From Nostoc sp. UHCC 0926 (GTDB lineage: Bacteria > Cyanobacteriota > Cyanobacteriia > Cyanobacteriales > Nostocaceae), in contig NZ_CP117768.1 of NCBI RefSeq assembly GCF_028623165.1, forward strand, positions 3,162,001 to 3,226,000: 64,000 nt of DNA, read 5' to 3'. The notes beneath the pieces are model-generated. The model searched no databases and was not told the origin of the DNA. It saw only the letters and a program-made list of their open reading frames with translations. Shown piece by piece: positions 9,481 to 18,442 of this stretch; position 1 is the stretch's first letter; every line of letters starts with the position of its first letter. The position numbers and the translations under genes were made by a program.

Positions 9481-10574
9481 TGAAAATAGTGGATAATATC
9501 TCTGCTAAACAATTAATTATTAACTTATCTATTCTACTGTCTCAACCAACAGGTATAGGTAACTATGCTCAAAACCTTTTTCCTTATTTAAAATCTTTCC
9601 AACCTACTCTATTAGTAGCGCGAAAATATCCCGATTTTGACTGCTATCCAATCCCGTCAAACTTAACCCCAGACCACGGCACAAAAGGTCACTTTAACCG
9701 CCTGCTTTGGACACAATTTCAACTCCCGCAAATATATAAAAACCTCAAATCGAGTCTCTTATTCTCTCCGCTGCCGGAAGCACCCCTTTATAGCAACTGT
9801 CGTTTTGTCGTCACGTCTTTTGACATGATACCGTTGCGCTTTCCTAAACGCTTTTCACCACTCACACCCTACCACCGCTACTACACTCCCCAAGTTCTTA
9901 AGCAAGCACAACACATTATTTGCATCTCCCAGACTACGGCTCAGGACATCACCAACTTTTACGGAATTCCTGCAAACAAAATTACCTCCATCCCCCTCGC
10001 CTACGATCGCACTCACTTTTGCCCCCTGAACCTACCTAAGCGCAACTACTTTCTCTACATTGGTCGCCAAGACCCTTACAAAAATATACAGCGACTGATC
10101 ACTGCTTTTGCTGCGTTACCTAATAGCAAGGATTATGAATTGTGGTTAGTAGGGCCAAGCGATCGCCGTTATACCCCAACTTTAACAGCGCAAGTTGCAG
10201 AACTAGGTATAACTAATCAAGTGAAATTCCTAGACTATGTTGCTTACAGCGAATTACCAAAAATTATCAATGAAGCGATCGCTCTGGTTTTCCCCAGTCT
10301 CTGGGAAGGCTTTGGTTTACCTGTTCTCGAAGCAATGGCTTGTGGTACTCCCGTCATTACCTCCAATCTCTCCTCCTTACCAGAAGTAGCTGGCGATGCG
10401 GCGATTCTGATCAATCCCTACAACACCGGAGAAATTACAGAAGCGATGCAGGCGATTGCAACTGATTTAGAGTTGCAATCGCGCCTTTCTAGCCAAGGGA
10501 TCACTCACTCCCAACAATTTAGTTGGGAAAAAACAGGAAAAGCAACCGTCGAAGTTTTATCCCGCTACCTATAA
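9480..10574 (+). CDS. Glycosyltransferase family 4 protein
   Basis: This 364-residue GT4 enzyme is related to the previous gene but diverged. It has PTGIGNYAQNL near residue 21, YIGRQDPYKNIQRLITAF near 197 and EGFGLPVLEAMACGTPVITS near 278. Then follows SSLPEVAGDAAILINP, which matches the corresponding block of its neighbour and suggests an old tandem duplication. The start overlaps the previous stop by one base. It ends the tightly packed GT run; the next gene begins 99 bp later. Cytoplasmic transfer of a hexose to a lipid-linked glycan is the family role. Confidence 0.88.
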   Translation: MKIVDNISAKQLIINLSILLSQPTGIGNYAQNLFPYLKSFQPTLLVARKYPDFDCYPIPSNLTPDHGTKGHFNRLLWTQFQLPQIYKNLKSSLLFSPLPEAPLYSNCRFVVTSFDMIPLRFPKRFSPLTPYHRYYTPQVLKQAQHIICISQTTAQDITNFYGIPANKITSIPLAYDRTHFCPLNLPKRNYFLYIGRQDPYKNIQRLITAFAALPNSKDYELWLVGPSDRRYTPTLTAQVAELGITNQVKFLDYVAYSELPKIINEAIALVFPSLWEGFGLPVLEAMACGTPVITSNLSSLPEVAGDAAILINPYNTGEITEAMQAIATDLELQSRLSSQGITHSQQFSWEKTGKATVEVLSRYL

Positions 10575-10673
10575 AAGATAAACTAACGCCAGAATGTTAG
10601 ATGCCAAGATTTGGGATTTTGTCCAGATTTCAGATTATCTTGACTAATGACTTACAACTAATCCTCAATCCTG

Positions 10674-11750
10674 ATGAAAGCACTAATTCTCTCTGGCGGG
10701 AAAGGTACACGCCTACGTCCCCTCACCTACAGCGGAGCAAAACAACTTGTACCAGTTGCTAATAAACCTGTTTTATGGTATGGCATTGAAGAAATGGTCG
10801 CTGCTGGTATTACTGATATTGGCATTATCATCAGCCCGGAAACTGGGGCAGAAGTCCAAGCGAAAACCGGAAATGGAGAATACTTTGGAGCGAACATCAC
10901 CTACATCATACAAGACCAGCCACTTGGACTTGCTCACGCTGTCCAAATCGCCCGTCCGTTTTTAGGTGATTCTCCCTTTGTTATGTACTTGGGCGATAAC
11001 CTGATTCAACTAGGTGAGTTAAGTTACTTTCTGCAACAATTTAGCCAACAACAGCCAGATGCTTTGATTCTCTTGCGTTCAGTTGCCAATCCTAGCGCCT
11101 TTGGTGTGGCGCAGATAGATGAAAAAGGACGGGTATTACAGTTAATTGAAAAACCCAAAGTTCCTCCTTCAAATCTGGCATTGGTAGGAGTTTATTTCTT
11201 TTCTCACCTCATCTATGATGCGATCGCAAATATCCAACCTTCCACCAGAGGCGAACTAGAAATCACTGATGCAATTCAATACCTAATTAATCAGAAAAAG
11301 CAGGTTGTAGCCCACAATCTCCAAGGCTGGTGGTTAGATACTGGTAAAAAAGATGACTTATTAGAAGCTAACCGATTGATTCTCGACACCTATCTGACAG
11401 CATCAGTTGTCGGCGAAATTGATGCCCAAAGTCAGATTATTGGCCGAGTCCAAATCGGTGCAAAATCTAAAGTAATTAACTGCACAATTCGGGGGCCAGT
11501 AATCATTGGTAACAATTGTTATTTAGAAAACTGCTTTATTGGCCCTTATAGTAGTATTGCTAACAATGCGACACTCACTGATACTGATTTAGAACACAGT
11601 GTTATTTTAGAAGGTGCTAAAATTGCCGGAATTCATCAGCGCATTATTGATAGTGTGATTGGTCAAAGGGCACAATTGACTCTTGCACCCCGTCACCCCA
11701 AAGCCTTGCGATTTCTAATTGGCGATGACTGTAAAATTGAACTAACGTAA
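10674..11750 (+). CDS. rfbA: Glucose-1-phosphate thymidylyltransferase, long form with left-handed beta-helix
   Basis: This is a 358-residue nucleotidyltransferase. LSGGKGTRLRPLTYSGAKQL at residues 6-25 is the pyrophosphorylase signature, and YLGDN near 104 supplies a metal-binding Asp. Unlike the short E. coli RmlA (about 290 residues), it carries about 110 C-terminal residues with hexapeptide-like repeats (IIGRVQIGAKSKVINC, VIIGNNCYLENC, SSIANNATL). This is the StrD/archaeal-type layout. It would make dTDP-glucose from glucose-1-phosphate and dTTP. It begins an Rml set with rfbC and rfbD, but no dTDP-glucose 4,6-dehydratase is seen. The long form leaves the exact substrate less certain. Confidence 0.85.
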   Translation: MKALILSGGKGTRLRPLTYSGAKQLVPVANKPVLWYGIEEMVAAGITDIGIIISPETGAEVQAKTGNGEYFGANITYIIQDQPLGLAHAVQIARPFLGDSPFVMYLGDNLIQLGELSYFLQQFSQQQPDALILLRSVANPSAFGVAQIDEKGRVLQLIEKPKVPPSNLALVGVYFFSHLIYDAIANIQPSTRGELEITDAIQYLINQKKQVVAHNLQGWWLDTGKKDDLLEANRLILDTYLTASVVGEIDAQSQIIGRVQIGAKSKVINCTIRGPVIIGNNCYLENCFIGPYSSIANNATLTDTDLEHSVILEGAKIAGIHQRIIDSVIGQRAQLTLAPRHPKALRFLIGDDCKIELT

Positions 11751-11822
11751 TTTACTTGTAAAAAACAGTAAAAGTGTTATCACTGCGCTATCGAGTATCA
11801 TTACGAATTACGAATTATTTTA

Positions 11823-12368
11823 ATGAGCATTGTACATACCAAAATTCCCGAAGTTATACAACTCGAACCCCAAGTATTTGCAGACGATCGCGGTTTCTTT
11901 TTTGAAGCCTATAACCACCAAAAATTTGTTCAACAGACAGGTATTGTTGCCAACTTCGTCCAAGATAACCATTCTTACTCTAAGCAAAACGTCCTGCGTG
12001 GGCTGCACTACCAAATCCAACAACCCCAAGGTAAACTCATTCGTTGTGTTGTTGGTACCATCTTTGACGTAGCCGTAGATATTAGAAAAAGTTCGGCTAC
12101 CTTTGGGAATTGGGTAGGTTATGAACTCAGTGCTAAAAACAAACGCCTAATGTGGATACCACCAGGCTTTGCTCACGGCTTTCTCGTGCTTTCAGAAATA
12201 GCTGAAGTTCTCTACAAAACTACAGATTACTACGCACCCCAAGGCGATCGCACCATCCTATGGAACGATCCAGATTTAGCTATAGATTGGCCTCTGAATG
12301 GGCCACCGGTTTTATCAGCTAAAGACCAAGCCGGGAAACCTTTTAAAACTGCTGAAATATTTGATTAA
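11823..12368 (+). CDS. rfbC: dTDP-4-dehydrorhamnose 3,5-epimerase
   Basis: This is a 181-residue cupin-fold enzyme of normal length for RmlC. It epimerises dTDP-4-keto-6-deoxyglucose at C3 and C5 in dTDP-L-rhamnose synthesis. The catalytic His is in LRGLHYQ (His62); the substrate-contacting segment GKLIRCVVGTIFDVAVDIR follows. The C-terminal block YYAPQGDRTILWNDPDLAIDWP is conserved in the family. The next gene follows within about 35 bp of its chosen start, so the two are probably one operon with rfbA, 72 bp upstream. Confidence 0.95.
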   Translation: MSIVHTKIPEVIQLEPQVFADDRGFFFEAYNHQKFVQQTGIVANFVQDNHSYSKQNVLRGLHYQIQQPQGKLIRCVVGTIFDVAVDIRKSSATFGNWVGYELSAKNKRLMWIPPGFAHGFLVLSEIAEVLYKTTDYYAPQGDRTILWNDPDLAIDWPLNGPPVLSAKDQAGKPFKTAEIFD

Positions 12369-12403
12369 GCTTGATGATTGCCTTAGGTTCGAGAACAATT
12401 AGG

Positions 12404-13294
12404 ATGAGTAAATCGATTTTGCTGATTGGTAGCAACGGTCAAGTAGGTAAGGAACTGCAACAAATACTCCCATCCTCCAGCAATATTATCTCAGTGGCAC
12501 GCCCAACAGTAGACCTTGCCCAACCTGATACTCTGTGCAGCGTTATCAGATCCAACCAACCGCAAATCATCATAAACGCCGCTGCTTATACTGCTGTGGA
12601 CAAAGCAGAAAGCGAACCCGAACTTGCTAGCGCTATTAATGCGATCGCACCCCTAATTATTGCCCAAGAAAGCCAAAAGTTAGGAGCTTTCCTAATTCAT
12701 ATTTCGACCGATTATGTTTTTGATGGTAATGGGTATCGCCCTTACCTGGAAACCGATGCAACTAATCCCTTGAGTGTCTATGGTAAAACCAAACTTGCTG
12801 GAGAGGAAGCAATTCGGGAAACTTGCGCCCATCACCTCATCCTCCGCACTGCTTGGGTTTATGGAACCTTTGGCAAAAATAATTTTGTCAAAACTATGCT
12901 GCGACTAGGTGCAGAACGCCAACAACTTCGTGTTGTCGCCGATCAAATTGGTAGCCCGACTTGGGCGCAAGATATAGCCACAATCATAGCCCAGATGATT
13001 CCCCAGTTAACCCCAGAAATTAGCGACACTTATCACTACACTAATAGCGGCGTTGCTAGCTGGTATGATTTTGCCGTTGCCATTTTTGAAGAAGCCCAAC
13101 AGCTAGGCTTCCCTTTAAAAGTTGAACGTATTGTCCCCATTACAACCGCCGAATATCTGACACCAGCCCGTCGCCCTGCTTATTCCGTCCTTGCTTGCGG
13201 GAAAATTTCAGCAATTTTAGGGACTTATCCCCCCCATTGGCGAGAAAGACTTCGACAAATGCTCACAGATTTGAAAATTGGGCATTGGGCATAG
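12404..13294 (+). CDS. rfbD: dTDP-4-dehydrorhamnose reductase
   Basis: The frame opens at 12371, but ATG 12404 (MSKSILLIGSNGQVG) puts the NAD(P)-binding glycine motif at the normal distance and is chosen, for about 296 residues. GSNGQVG near residues 9-15 binds NADPH. STDYVFDG is the typical RmlD segment, and YGKTKLAGE holds the catalytic Tyr and Lys. It reduces dTDP-4-keto-L-rhamnose to dTDP-L-rhamnose, following rfbC. It is the last gene of the cluster before a strand switch to comB. An intergenic low-complexity repeat of GGGCATT units follows its stop. Confidence 0.94.
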   Translation: MSKSILLIGSNGQVGKELQQILPSSSNIISVARPTVDLAQPDTLCSVIRSNQPQIIINAAAYTAVDKAESEPELASAINAIAPLIIAQESQKLGAFLIHISTDYVFDGNGYRPYLETDATNPLSVYGKTKLAGEEAIRETCAHHLILRTAWVYGTFGKNNFVKTMLRLGAERQQLRVVADQIGSPTWAQDIATIIAQMIPQLTPEISDTYHYTNSGVASWYDFAVAIFEEAQQLGFPLKVERIVPITTAEYLTPARRPAYSVLACGKISAILGTYPPHWRERLRQMLTDLKIGHWA

Positions 13295-13334
13295 GGCATT
13301 GGGCATTGGTTATTTCCCTTGTCTCCCTCATCCC

Positions 13335-14075
13335 CTATCCTTTTTGACTTTTCAAAACTCCCGTCTCTTGTTGTATGGGCAAGACATCTAAAATATCAGT
13401 TTGGGAACAATATTTTAAATCTTCTTGACAGTCAAGACGCAACAATCGTTGACCGTGACTAGCTTGGTGAAGTAATCCCAATAAGTTATCTTGCCACTGA
13501 GAGTAAAGAGCGATCGCACTTATTACTTCATCGTTACCAGCTAATTCCTCCAGTGACAAGGTGGTTTGCTCTAAAAGACTATGAGCGATCGCACCCGCAC
13601 AAACTGTATCCTCTAAAGAAAAACTGCCTTCCCAACCGGAACCGATAATCCAGACTGTCTCTGGTTGTTTTCTTTTGAGAAATTGCACCACCGCCGCCCG
13701 GTTAATTAAGGCTGCTGCTAATAGATTTGGGGAGTCTTGCACCCGTTGTAAAGCACGGGTGCCATTGGTGGTACTGATAAACAAGCGCCGCCCCTGCACC
13801 AATTCTGGTGTGCAGTCGAGGGGAGAGTTACCCAACTCAAAGCCAGGTACTTTCGCGCCGCCGCGTTCTCCAGCCCGCAGACGTTTTTCCGGTGGCCATT
13901 TTTCGCTAACTTCAATTAACTGATCTAAATCGCTGAATACTTGTACAGCTTCGCCTCCAGCTGCCAAAACTGTCGCAATTGTGCTAGTGGCTCGCAAGAC
14001 ATCGACTGCGATCGCACATTCTGGCGCTTCATCCGTTGGAGTCAATTCAGGAGTGTGGTATACGAATAGCTTCAC
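13335..14075 (-). CDS. comB: 2-phosphosulfolactate phosphatase family protein (ComB)
   Basis: This is a 246-residue protein matching the ComB family. In methanogens the enzyme dephosphorylates 2-phosphosulfolactate in coenzyme M synthesis. Cyanobacteria carry a homologue whose substrate is not settled. Recognisable family stretches are [21 protein letters not shown] near residue 22 (the acidic metal site), LRAGERGG near 66, STTNGTRAL near 102 and [19 protein letters not shown] near 147. It is convergent with rfbD. There is no obvious operon partner. Confidence 0.88.
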   Translation of the reverse strand: MKLFVYHTPELTPTDEAPECAIAVDVLRATSTIATVLAAGGEAVQVFSDLDQLIEVSEKWPPEKRLRAGERGGAKVPGFELGNSPLDCTPELVQGRRLFISTTNGTRALQRVQDSPNLLAAALINRAAVVQFLKRKQPETVWIIGSGWEGSFSLEDTVCAGAIAHSLLEQTTLSLEELAGNDEVISAIALYSQWQDNLLGLLHQASHGQRLLRLDCQEDLKYCSQTDILDVLPIQQETGVLKSQKG

Positions 14076-14687
14076 GCGCTGGATACACTTGGTTTAATAC
14101 TACTGCCGCAAATAACATTCTACCTAGTTGGTGTCACTTAACTATAGTCACAATTGCTCCTAGAGCATTTTTTACCATCAAAATGCACAATGTATGACAT
14201 TTTATACATAAATGGGAGTGGGGAGTAGGGAAGAAATTTGACTTTTCACAGTATCTGGAAAACCTCACTTCTATTTCTCTCTCCTTTAAGGAGAGACTTT
14301 GAATTTTCCCCCTTCCCGCGTCGGGAAGGGGGTTAGGTTTTTCGTGGGCTTTGCCAGATGACCTGAATTGTCAGGCAAGAAATCCGCTCACTAGGGGCAG
14401 GGTTTTAAATAAATCTTAAGAGTCCCTAATCCCTAACTCAAAAAGCCCATTTTTATGCTTTTAGACTTTCAGAGTTGCGGCACTATCTTGTAATCTAAAA
14501 CAAGAACACACCTTCTAAAAGGGGAAAAAGTTACAGCTTCAAGATTACAGCACAAACGGACGAATATTCACTCATTCCCCATTACCCCTTATCCCCAGAG
14601 GGGGCCCCACCTTCCCCATTTTCAACTCCCCATTCCCCCTTATCCCCAGAGGGGGCCCCACATTCCCCACTCCCCATCGAAATCGCT
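14076..14687. other. Long intergenic region carrying repeats
   Basis: No convincing gene is seen in these 612 bases between the divergent comB and blaI genes. The region holds a roughly 80-bp interspersed repeat at 14262-14340 (see separate entry). It also holds a 26-bp direct repeat at 14585-14610 and 14636-14661, built on GAGGGGGCCCC. The promoters of both flanking genes must lie here. No clear TATAAT pair with proper spacing could be fixed by eye. Confidence 0.6.
14262..14340. repeat. Interspersed repeat, copy 1 (inverted copy at 16267-16351)
   Basis: A stretch with two internal hairpins (CTCTCCTTTAAGGAGAG and CCCCTTCCCGCGTCGGGAAGGGG) is flanked by CCTCACTTC and GGTTAG. The same elements occur in inverted order and orientation at 16267-16351. 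They form a mobile-like intergenic repeat typical of Nostoc genomes. No coding capacity. Confidence 0.75.
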
Positions 14688-15107
14688 ATGGCACCTTTAC
14701 CCGATTACCGCCCTAAACAACTATCTTTAGGGCCATTGGAAGCGGAAATTTTAAATATCATCTGGGAACTTGGTTCAGTCACAGTAAAGGATGTACACGA
14801 TCGCATTCTGGCTGATCCCAACCGCGAATTAGCTTATACTTCTGTAACCACCGTCTTACGTCGCCTCACTGATAAAGGTTGGCTGGCGTGCGACAAGAAA
14901 GAGCGAGCATTCTATTGGCGACCATTGTTGAGCAAGCAACAAGCAGATGTCATCAAAGCTCACGAGCAGTTACAGCGATTTCTAGCGGTGGGGAACCCCG
15001 ATGTTGTTGCTGCCTTTGCTGATAGTCTGGATGAAGCAGCTAGTGAGCAAATAGCAGCGATCGCCAAACGTATTCAATCTGCACGCCAAGCCAGGGAGGA
15101 ACAATGA
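14688..15107 (+). CDS. BlaI/MecI/CopY family transcriptional repressor
   Basis: This is a 139-residue winged-helix regulator. PLEAEILNIIWELGSVTVKDVH at about 14-35 and the recognition helix with YTSVTTVLRRLTDKGWL near 50-66 match the BlaI family, including the conserved short linker before the dimerisation helices. In known systems the repressor is inactivated when a partner M56 metalloprotease is triggered. The stop overlaps the start of the M56 gene by 4 bp (ATGA), so the two are translationally coupled. No beta-lactamase or penicillin-binding protein gene is nearby, so the regulon is unknown. Confidence 0.92.
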   Translation: MAPLPDYRPKQLSLGPLEAEILNIIWELGSVTVKDVHDRILADPNRELAYTSVTTVLRRLTDKGWLACDKKERAFYWRPLLSKQQADVIKAHEQLQRFLAVGNPDVVAAFADSLDEAASEQIAAIAKRIQSARQAREEQ

Positions 15108-15946
15108 TGCATCTAATAATGATTTTGAATGCTTTGGCAGTCGCCTGGTGGTTGAGATCCTCTTGGAATCACCACCAAGGCAATTGGAGTCTGCGGTGGC
15201 AGCGATCGCTATTTTTGTTCCTCTTCCCCCCCTTGCTAATTTTCATGACAGCGATCGCCGTGCTGTTTATGGGGCCCCAAGGAGAAATGGGCGGGATGTA
15301 CACAGGCTCCGTCAGCTATGTAGTGGCATTAATTTATATGGCATTTTTTGCCATTTTATGTATTAAACTTGCCTTCCAGGGTTGGCAGTCTGTGGAATCT
15401 GCTCATAACTGTCCCCTGGTGAATTTGGGGGATAAACGAGCCAGGTTACTGCAAACAGGCGCGTTGTTTGCGGGTCAAATTGGTTTTTGGCAACCAGAAT
15501 TAGTGATTAGCCAGGGATTACTGCAAACTCTCTCACCAGACCATTTAGAAAGCGTCTTAGCGCATGAGGAAGGGCATCACTATTATAGGGATACATTCTG
15601 GTTTTTTTGGCTGGGTTGGGTGCGTTCCTGCACAGTATGGTTGCCGAATACAGAGCCTTTGTGGGAAGAACTGTTAGCTTTGCGCGAACTCCGTGCCGAC
15701 AGTTATGCAGCATTGCAGGTAGACCCTTTGGTGTTAGCGGAATCACTTTTATTAGTAGTTAGTACCAGCCCAGTATTATCGGAAATTTGCTGTGCTGCAT
15801 TGGGTTCCTCTGGTGCAGATCGTTTAGAACAAAGAGTAGAAGCTTTATTAGCACCACCAGAACCAACCCCAGAAGCTCAATTGCAATCCTGGCATGGCTT
15901 TCTGTTGGCGTTCCTGCCTCTACTGAGTGTGATATTTCATAGTTAA
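15104..15946 (+). CDS. M56 family membrane metallopeptidase (BlaR1-like, short form)
   Basis: This is a 280-residue integral membrane zinc protease. The N-terminal half has about three hydrophobic segments (residues 1-15, 30-52 and 65-90). The catalytic HExxH lies in LAHEEGHHYYRD at about 153-164. Downstream, ELLALRELRADSYA supplies the third zinc ligand region. A hydrophobic segment ends the protein. The extracellular penicillin-binding sensor domain of BlaR1 is missing, as in many cyanobacterial copies, so the signal is unknown. It overlaps the BlaI-type repressor gene by 4 bp and probably cleaves or inactivates it. Confidence 0.9.
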   Translation: MMHLIMILNALAVAWWLRSSWNHHQGNWSLRWQRSLFLFLFPPLLIFMTAIAVLFMGPQGEMGGMYTGSVSYVVALIYMAFFAILCIKLAFQGWQSVESAHNCPLVNLGDKRARLLQTGALFAGQIGFWQPELVISQGLLQTLSPDHLESVLAHEEGHHYYRDTFWFFWLGWVRSCTVWLPNTEPLWEELLALRELRADSYAALQVDPLVLAESLLLVVSTSPVLSEICCAALGSSGADRLEQRVEALLAPPEPTPEAQLQSWHGFLLAFLPLLSVIFHS

Positions 15947-15979
15947 TTTTAATTTAGCAAGTTGCTATAGCACGAAGCT

Positions 15980-16215
15980 GCGACGGTAGCGACATTCGTC
16001 GTCCTTGTAGCGATATCCGTCATCCTTGTAGCGATATCCGTCATCCTTGTAGCGATATCCGTCATCCTTGTAGCGATATCCGTCATCTCTGTAGCGATAT
16101 CCGTCATCCTTGTAGCGATATCCGTCATCTCTGTAGCGATATCCGTCATCTCTGTAGCGACATCCGTCGTCCTTGTAGCGACATTCGTCATCCCTGTAGC
16201 GATGTCTGTTGCCAC
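15980..16215. repeat. 21-bp tandem repeat array (about 11 units)
   Basis: Units of GTAGCGATATCCGTCATCC plus two bases repeat head to tail with few substitutions (ATATCC or ACATTC, CCTT or CTCT). Because 21 is divisible by three, the minus strand stays open for 88 codons as MTDIAT-plus-one heptapeptides, but nothing else supports a gene. The units touch without unique spacers, so this is not a CRISPR array. It resembles the short tandem repeats common between Nostoc genes. Confidence 0.9.
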
Positions 16216-16266
16216 ATAACGATGAAAATTTTGAATATAGCGGTTCCCAATTGCATGGAATACAGA

Positions 16267-16351
16267 CCTAACCCCCAGCCCCTTCCCTTCAAGGGAAGGG
16301 GAGTAAGATTCAAAGCCTCTCTCCTTTTAGGAGAGAGGAATGGAAGTGAGG
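16267..16351. repeat. Interspersed repeat, copy 2
   Basis: This is the inverted counterpart of 14262-14340. It reads CTAACCCCCAGCCCCTTCCC, then the hairpin formed by CCCTTCAAGGG, then CTCTCTCCTTTTAGGAGAGAG and GAAGTGAGGT. Non-coding; it lies between the 21-bp array and the ATPase pseudogene. Confidence 0.75.
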
Positions 16352-16398
16352 TCAAAACTGTACTGCACCCAAGCGAGAACCGCTATAGGGTTGTTATA

Positions 16399-17218
16399 TT
16401 ACTCTTCTTCTAGCAACTGTTCTATATATTTTTCCACTAAAGGCACTTGAAAAGCATTGCCTTCTGGAGTCAAAATTTCTTTTCGCGTTAGTTTGCGGAT
16501 AACGCCTTTGTCTTGCTGTGTGGGAGTTTCCCCGTGGATTATCCGGCGCAGGAGAGAGCGATCGTTCTCTGCTAAACTCGTCCATAATTCCCGAAAATAC
16601 TGAACGCCTCTGGCAAGCACTTGAGGAATAATCTCTTAGACATTTTGGGCAGTGGCTTTGACTGTATCTGCATTTCCCTAATTTTTTCTAATATCGCCGT
16701 TTAGCGACTCCACCAACTCGTAACATACCAACTGAACAAGAAAAGGCTGACAGCGAGTCAGTTGGATAATTGCATCTACAGCAGTTGGTTCATATATATT
16801 GGTGAAGTTCTCCACTGGATGTAAAATCAAATCGCGGGCTTCTGACTCTTGCAGGTAGGTCATTCGCAAAGCACGGGTATTAATTAGATAGTTACTCCAG
16901 TAATCATCAAGTTCAGATAACTCGTGTGACCACTAAAAATTAAAATCCAGTTCTGGTGGTGTTGCAGCAGGTTACGAATAAAGTTGAGTGGCGCACGGCT
17001 GCTTGTTGCTTTCACTACTTCATCCAGGCGTTCATATTCATCCAGACAGAGGAGAAATCGCTGACCACGGTTGCTGCATTCTATTTCTGTTAACCAAGTT
17101 TGCAGCGCGGGAAATGGATCTTCAGCTAGTTTATCGGCATCTGGATTAGGCAAGTATACTGTGCGGGGTAATCGCCGTGCAACTTCGATATTGTTTAGCT
17201 AAATTTTCAGCCAATCCT
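16399..17218 (-). pseudogene. AAA-type ATPase, truncated and frameshifted
   Basis: Three fragments on the minus strand add up to the C-terminal two thirds of a cyanobacterial AAA ATPase. 17153-16884 has a Walker B-like FLLCLDEYERLDE and FIRNLLQHHQNWILIFSG. 16869-16678 has YLQESEARDLILHPVENF and TRCQPFLVQLVCYELVESL. 16620-16399 is a winged-helix-like end. Damage includes a frameshift near 16918, where ELDDYWSNYLINTRAL continues in another frame. In-frame stops lie at 16678-16680 and 16636-16638, and another frame change near 17190. The Walker A half is absent: the fragment begins where the O-methyltransferase gene ends. The intact function is not known; such ATPases often belong to STAND-like or defence modules. 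Confidence 0.8.
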
Positions 17219-18253
17219 TTAAATTTTTAGCGCCTCAATAACGCTAATTGGTGACGGAGTTGGAATAACTTGGGTAAGTTGGAAGCCAGCATGAAGCAGT
17301 AGCACTTGATATTCCTCCTCTGTGCGTTCGCGTCCACCAGTCATAACTAGCATATTCAGGTCAAGCAACTTACCGAAAGAAGATGCATTCCCAGGAGGAA
17401 TTATTGTCTCAAACAGCAGGAGTGTACCATGCTGTGACATTGCCTGATGACAGTTTTTGAGAATAGCGATCGCTTTTTCCTCATCCCAGTCATGAATGAT
17501 GTGCTTGAGAAGGTAAGCGTCACCACCTGCTGTTACTGACTCAAAGAAGTTCCCTGACACTACAGTACAGCGGTCTACAAAACCTTGTGTTAGCAGGCTA
17601 GATTTTGCTTCTTCTATCACCGTTGGTATATCAAAGACAATGCCTTTAACAGTCGGATAAGCTTTGAGGATGCTTGTCACCAAACTGCCCTGACCTCCTC
17701 CCACATCAACAACAGTGTTGAATGCTGAAAAGTCATAACTGCAAATAATTGCTTCCAAAATGGAAGCTGTTAGACTTGTCATTGACCAATTAAACAACTT
17801 GCCAGCTTCGGAGTTTTTAACGTAATGATCCCAAACACTCATTCCAGCGATGTGGTCAAACGCAATCTCGCCAGTTTTGATGCTATGTAGCAGGTTATCC
17901 CAGCCTAAGTAGTGCACTTGTCCCAGTTCGGAAATGGCAAAAAAACGCAAAGAACCAGGAACATCCGTTTGTAACGTAGCAGCCAAGGGTGTTAAGCCAA
18001 ATCGATGATGGTCATCTTCAGCAAATATACCCACACTAGCAAGCGCCCGCAGTAATCTGTACAAAGATGGCACGTGAGTATCAGTGCTTGCAGCTAGTTC
18101 CTCTACTGTCTTTGGCTGTTCCTTAAGGTAGTCAGCAATACCAAGTTTAGCAGCAGCGTGGATTGCCCGTGACACCCAAAAGCCAGAAATCATCTGGAGC
18201 ATAACATCGGATGCAGGGACTTCAGTACTTATGCTTGGTTCGAGTGAATTCAT
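17219..18253 (-). CDS. SAM-dependent O-methyltransferase (plant-type, dimerisation domain)
   Basis: The frame opens with TTG at 18262, but ATG 18253 three codons later is preferred, for about 344 residues. The N-terminal 90 residues form the winged-helix dimerisation domain (GFWVSRAIHAAAKLGIADYL, LYRLLRALASVGIF). The C-terminal class I methyltransferase shows motif I VDVGGGQGSLV near 181 and the acidic FDIPTVIEEAK. HIIHDWDEEKAIAILKNC near 252 carries the catalytic His region of acetylserotonin/hydroxyneurosporene O-methyltransferases. A secondary-metabolite phenol or hydroxyl is the likely acceptor, but no biosynthetic neighbours identify it. It stands alone on this strand. Confidence 0.88.
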   Translation of the reverse strand: MNSLEPSISTEVPASDVMLQMISGFWVSRAIHAAAKLGIADYLKEQPKTVEELAASTDTHVPSLYRLLRALASVGIFAEDDHHRFGLTPLAATLQTDVPGSLRFFAISELGQVHYLGWDNLLHSIKTGEIAFDHIAGMSVWDHYVKNSEAGKLFNWSMTSLTASILEAIICSYDFSAFNTVVDVGGGQGSLVTSILKAYPTVKGIVFDIPTVIEEAKSSLLTQGFVDRCTVVSGNFFESVTAGGDAYLLKHIIHDWDEEKAIAILKNCHQAMSQHGTLLLFETIIPPGNASSFGKLLDLNMLVMTGGRERTEEEYQVLLLHAGFQLTQVIPTPSPISVIEALKI

Positions 18254-18442
18254 ATTCTGCAAATTCTTTTCAAAGTTCTGAATTTGTGGGTGTACACAAC
18301 CACAAAAGGATTGTCAGGCAGCGCTCTAGAAGTCATGTCAAGCGTTTATCCTAGTTTCAGCAATTTAAGTGCTATCACCTATAAGAATAGCACTTAGTGC
18401 AAAACAGACCCTTGATGCGATCGCCAGTTTCCTTAAACTAGA

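Noticed and set aside
14191-14208. TGTAT...ATACA dyad as BlaI operator
   Set aside because: It lies almost 500 bp from blaI, and the half-sites are in the opposite order to the known TACA/TGTA operator.
15949-16215. Open minus-strand frame of 88 codons
   Set aside because: It arises because the 21-bp tandem unit is divisible by three; there is no ribosome site, no family and no composition typical of proteins here.
15980-16215. Possible CRISPR array
   Set aside because: Units are contiguous with no unique spacers, and no cas genes are present.
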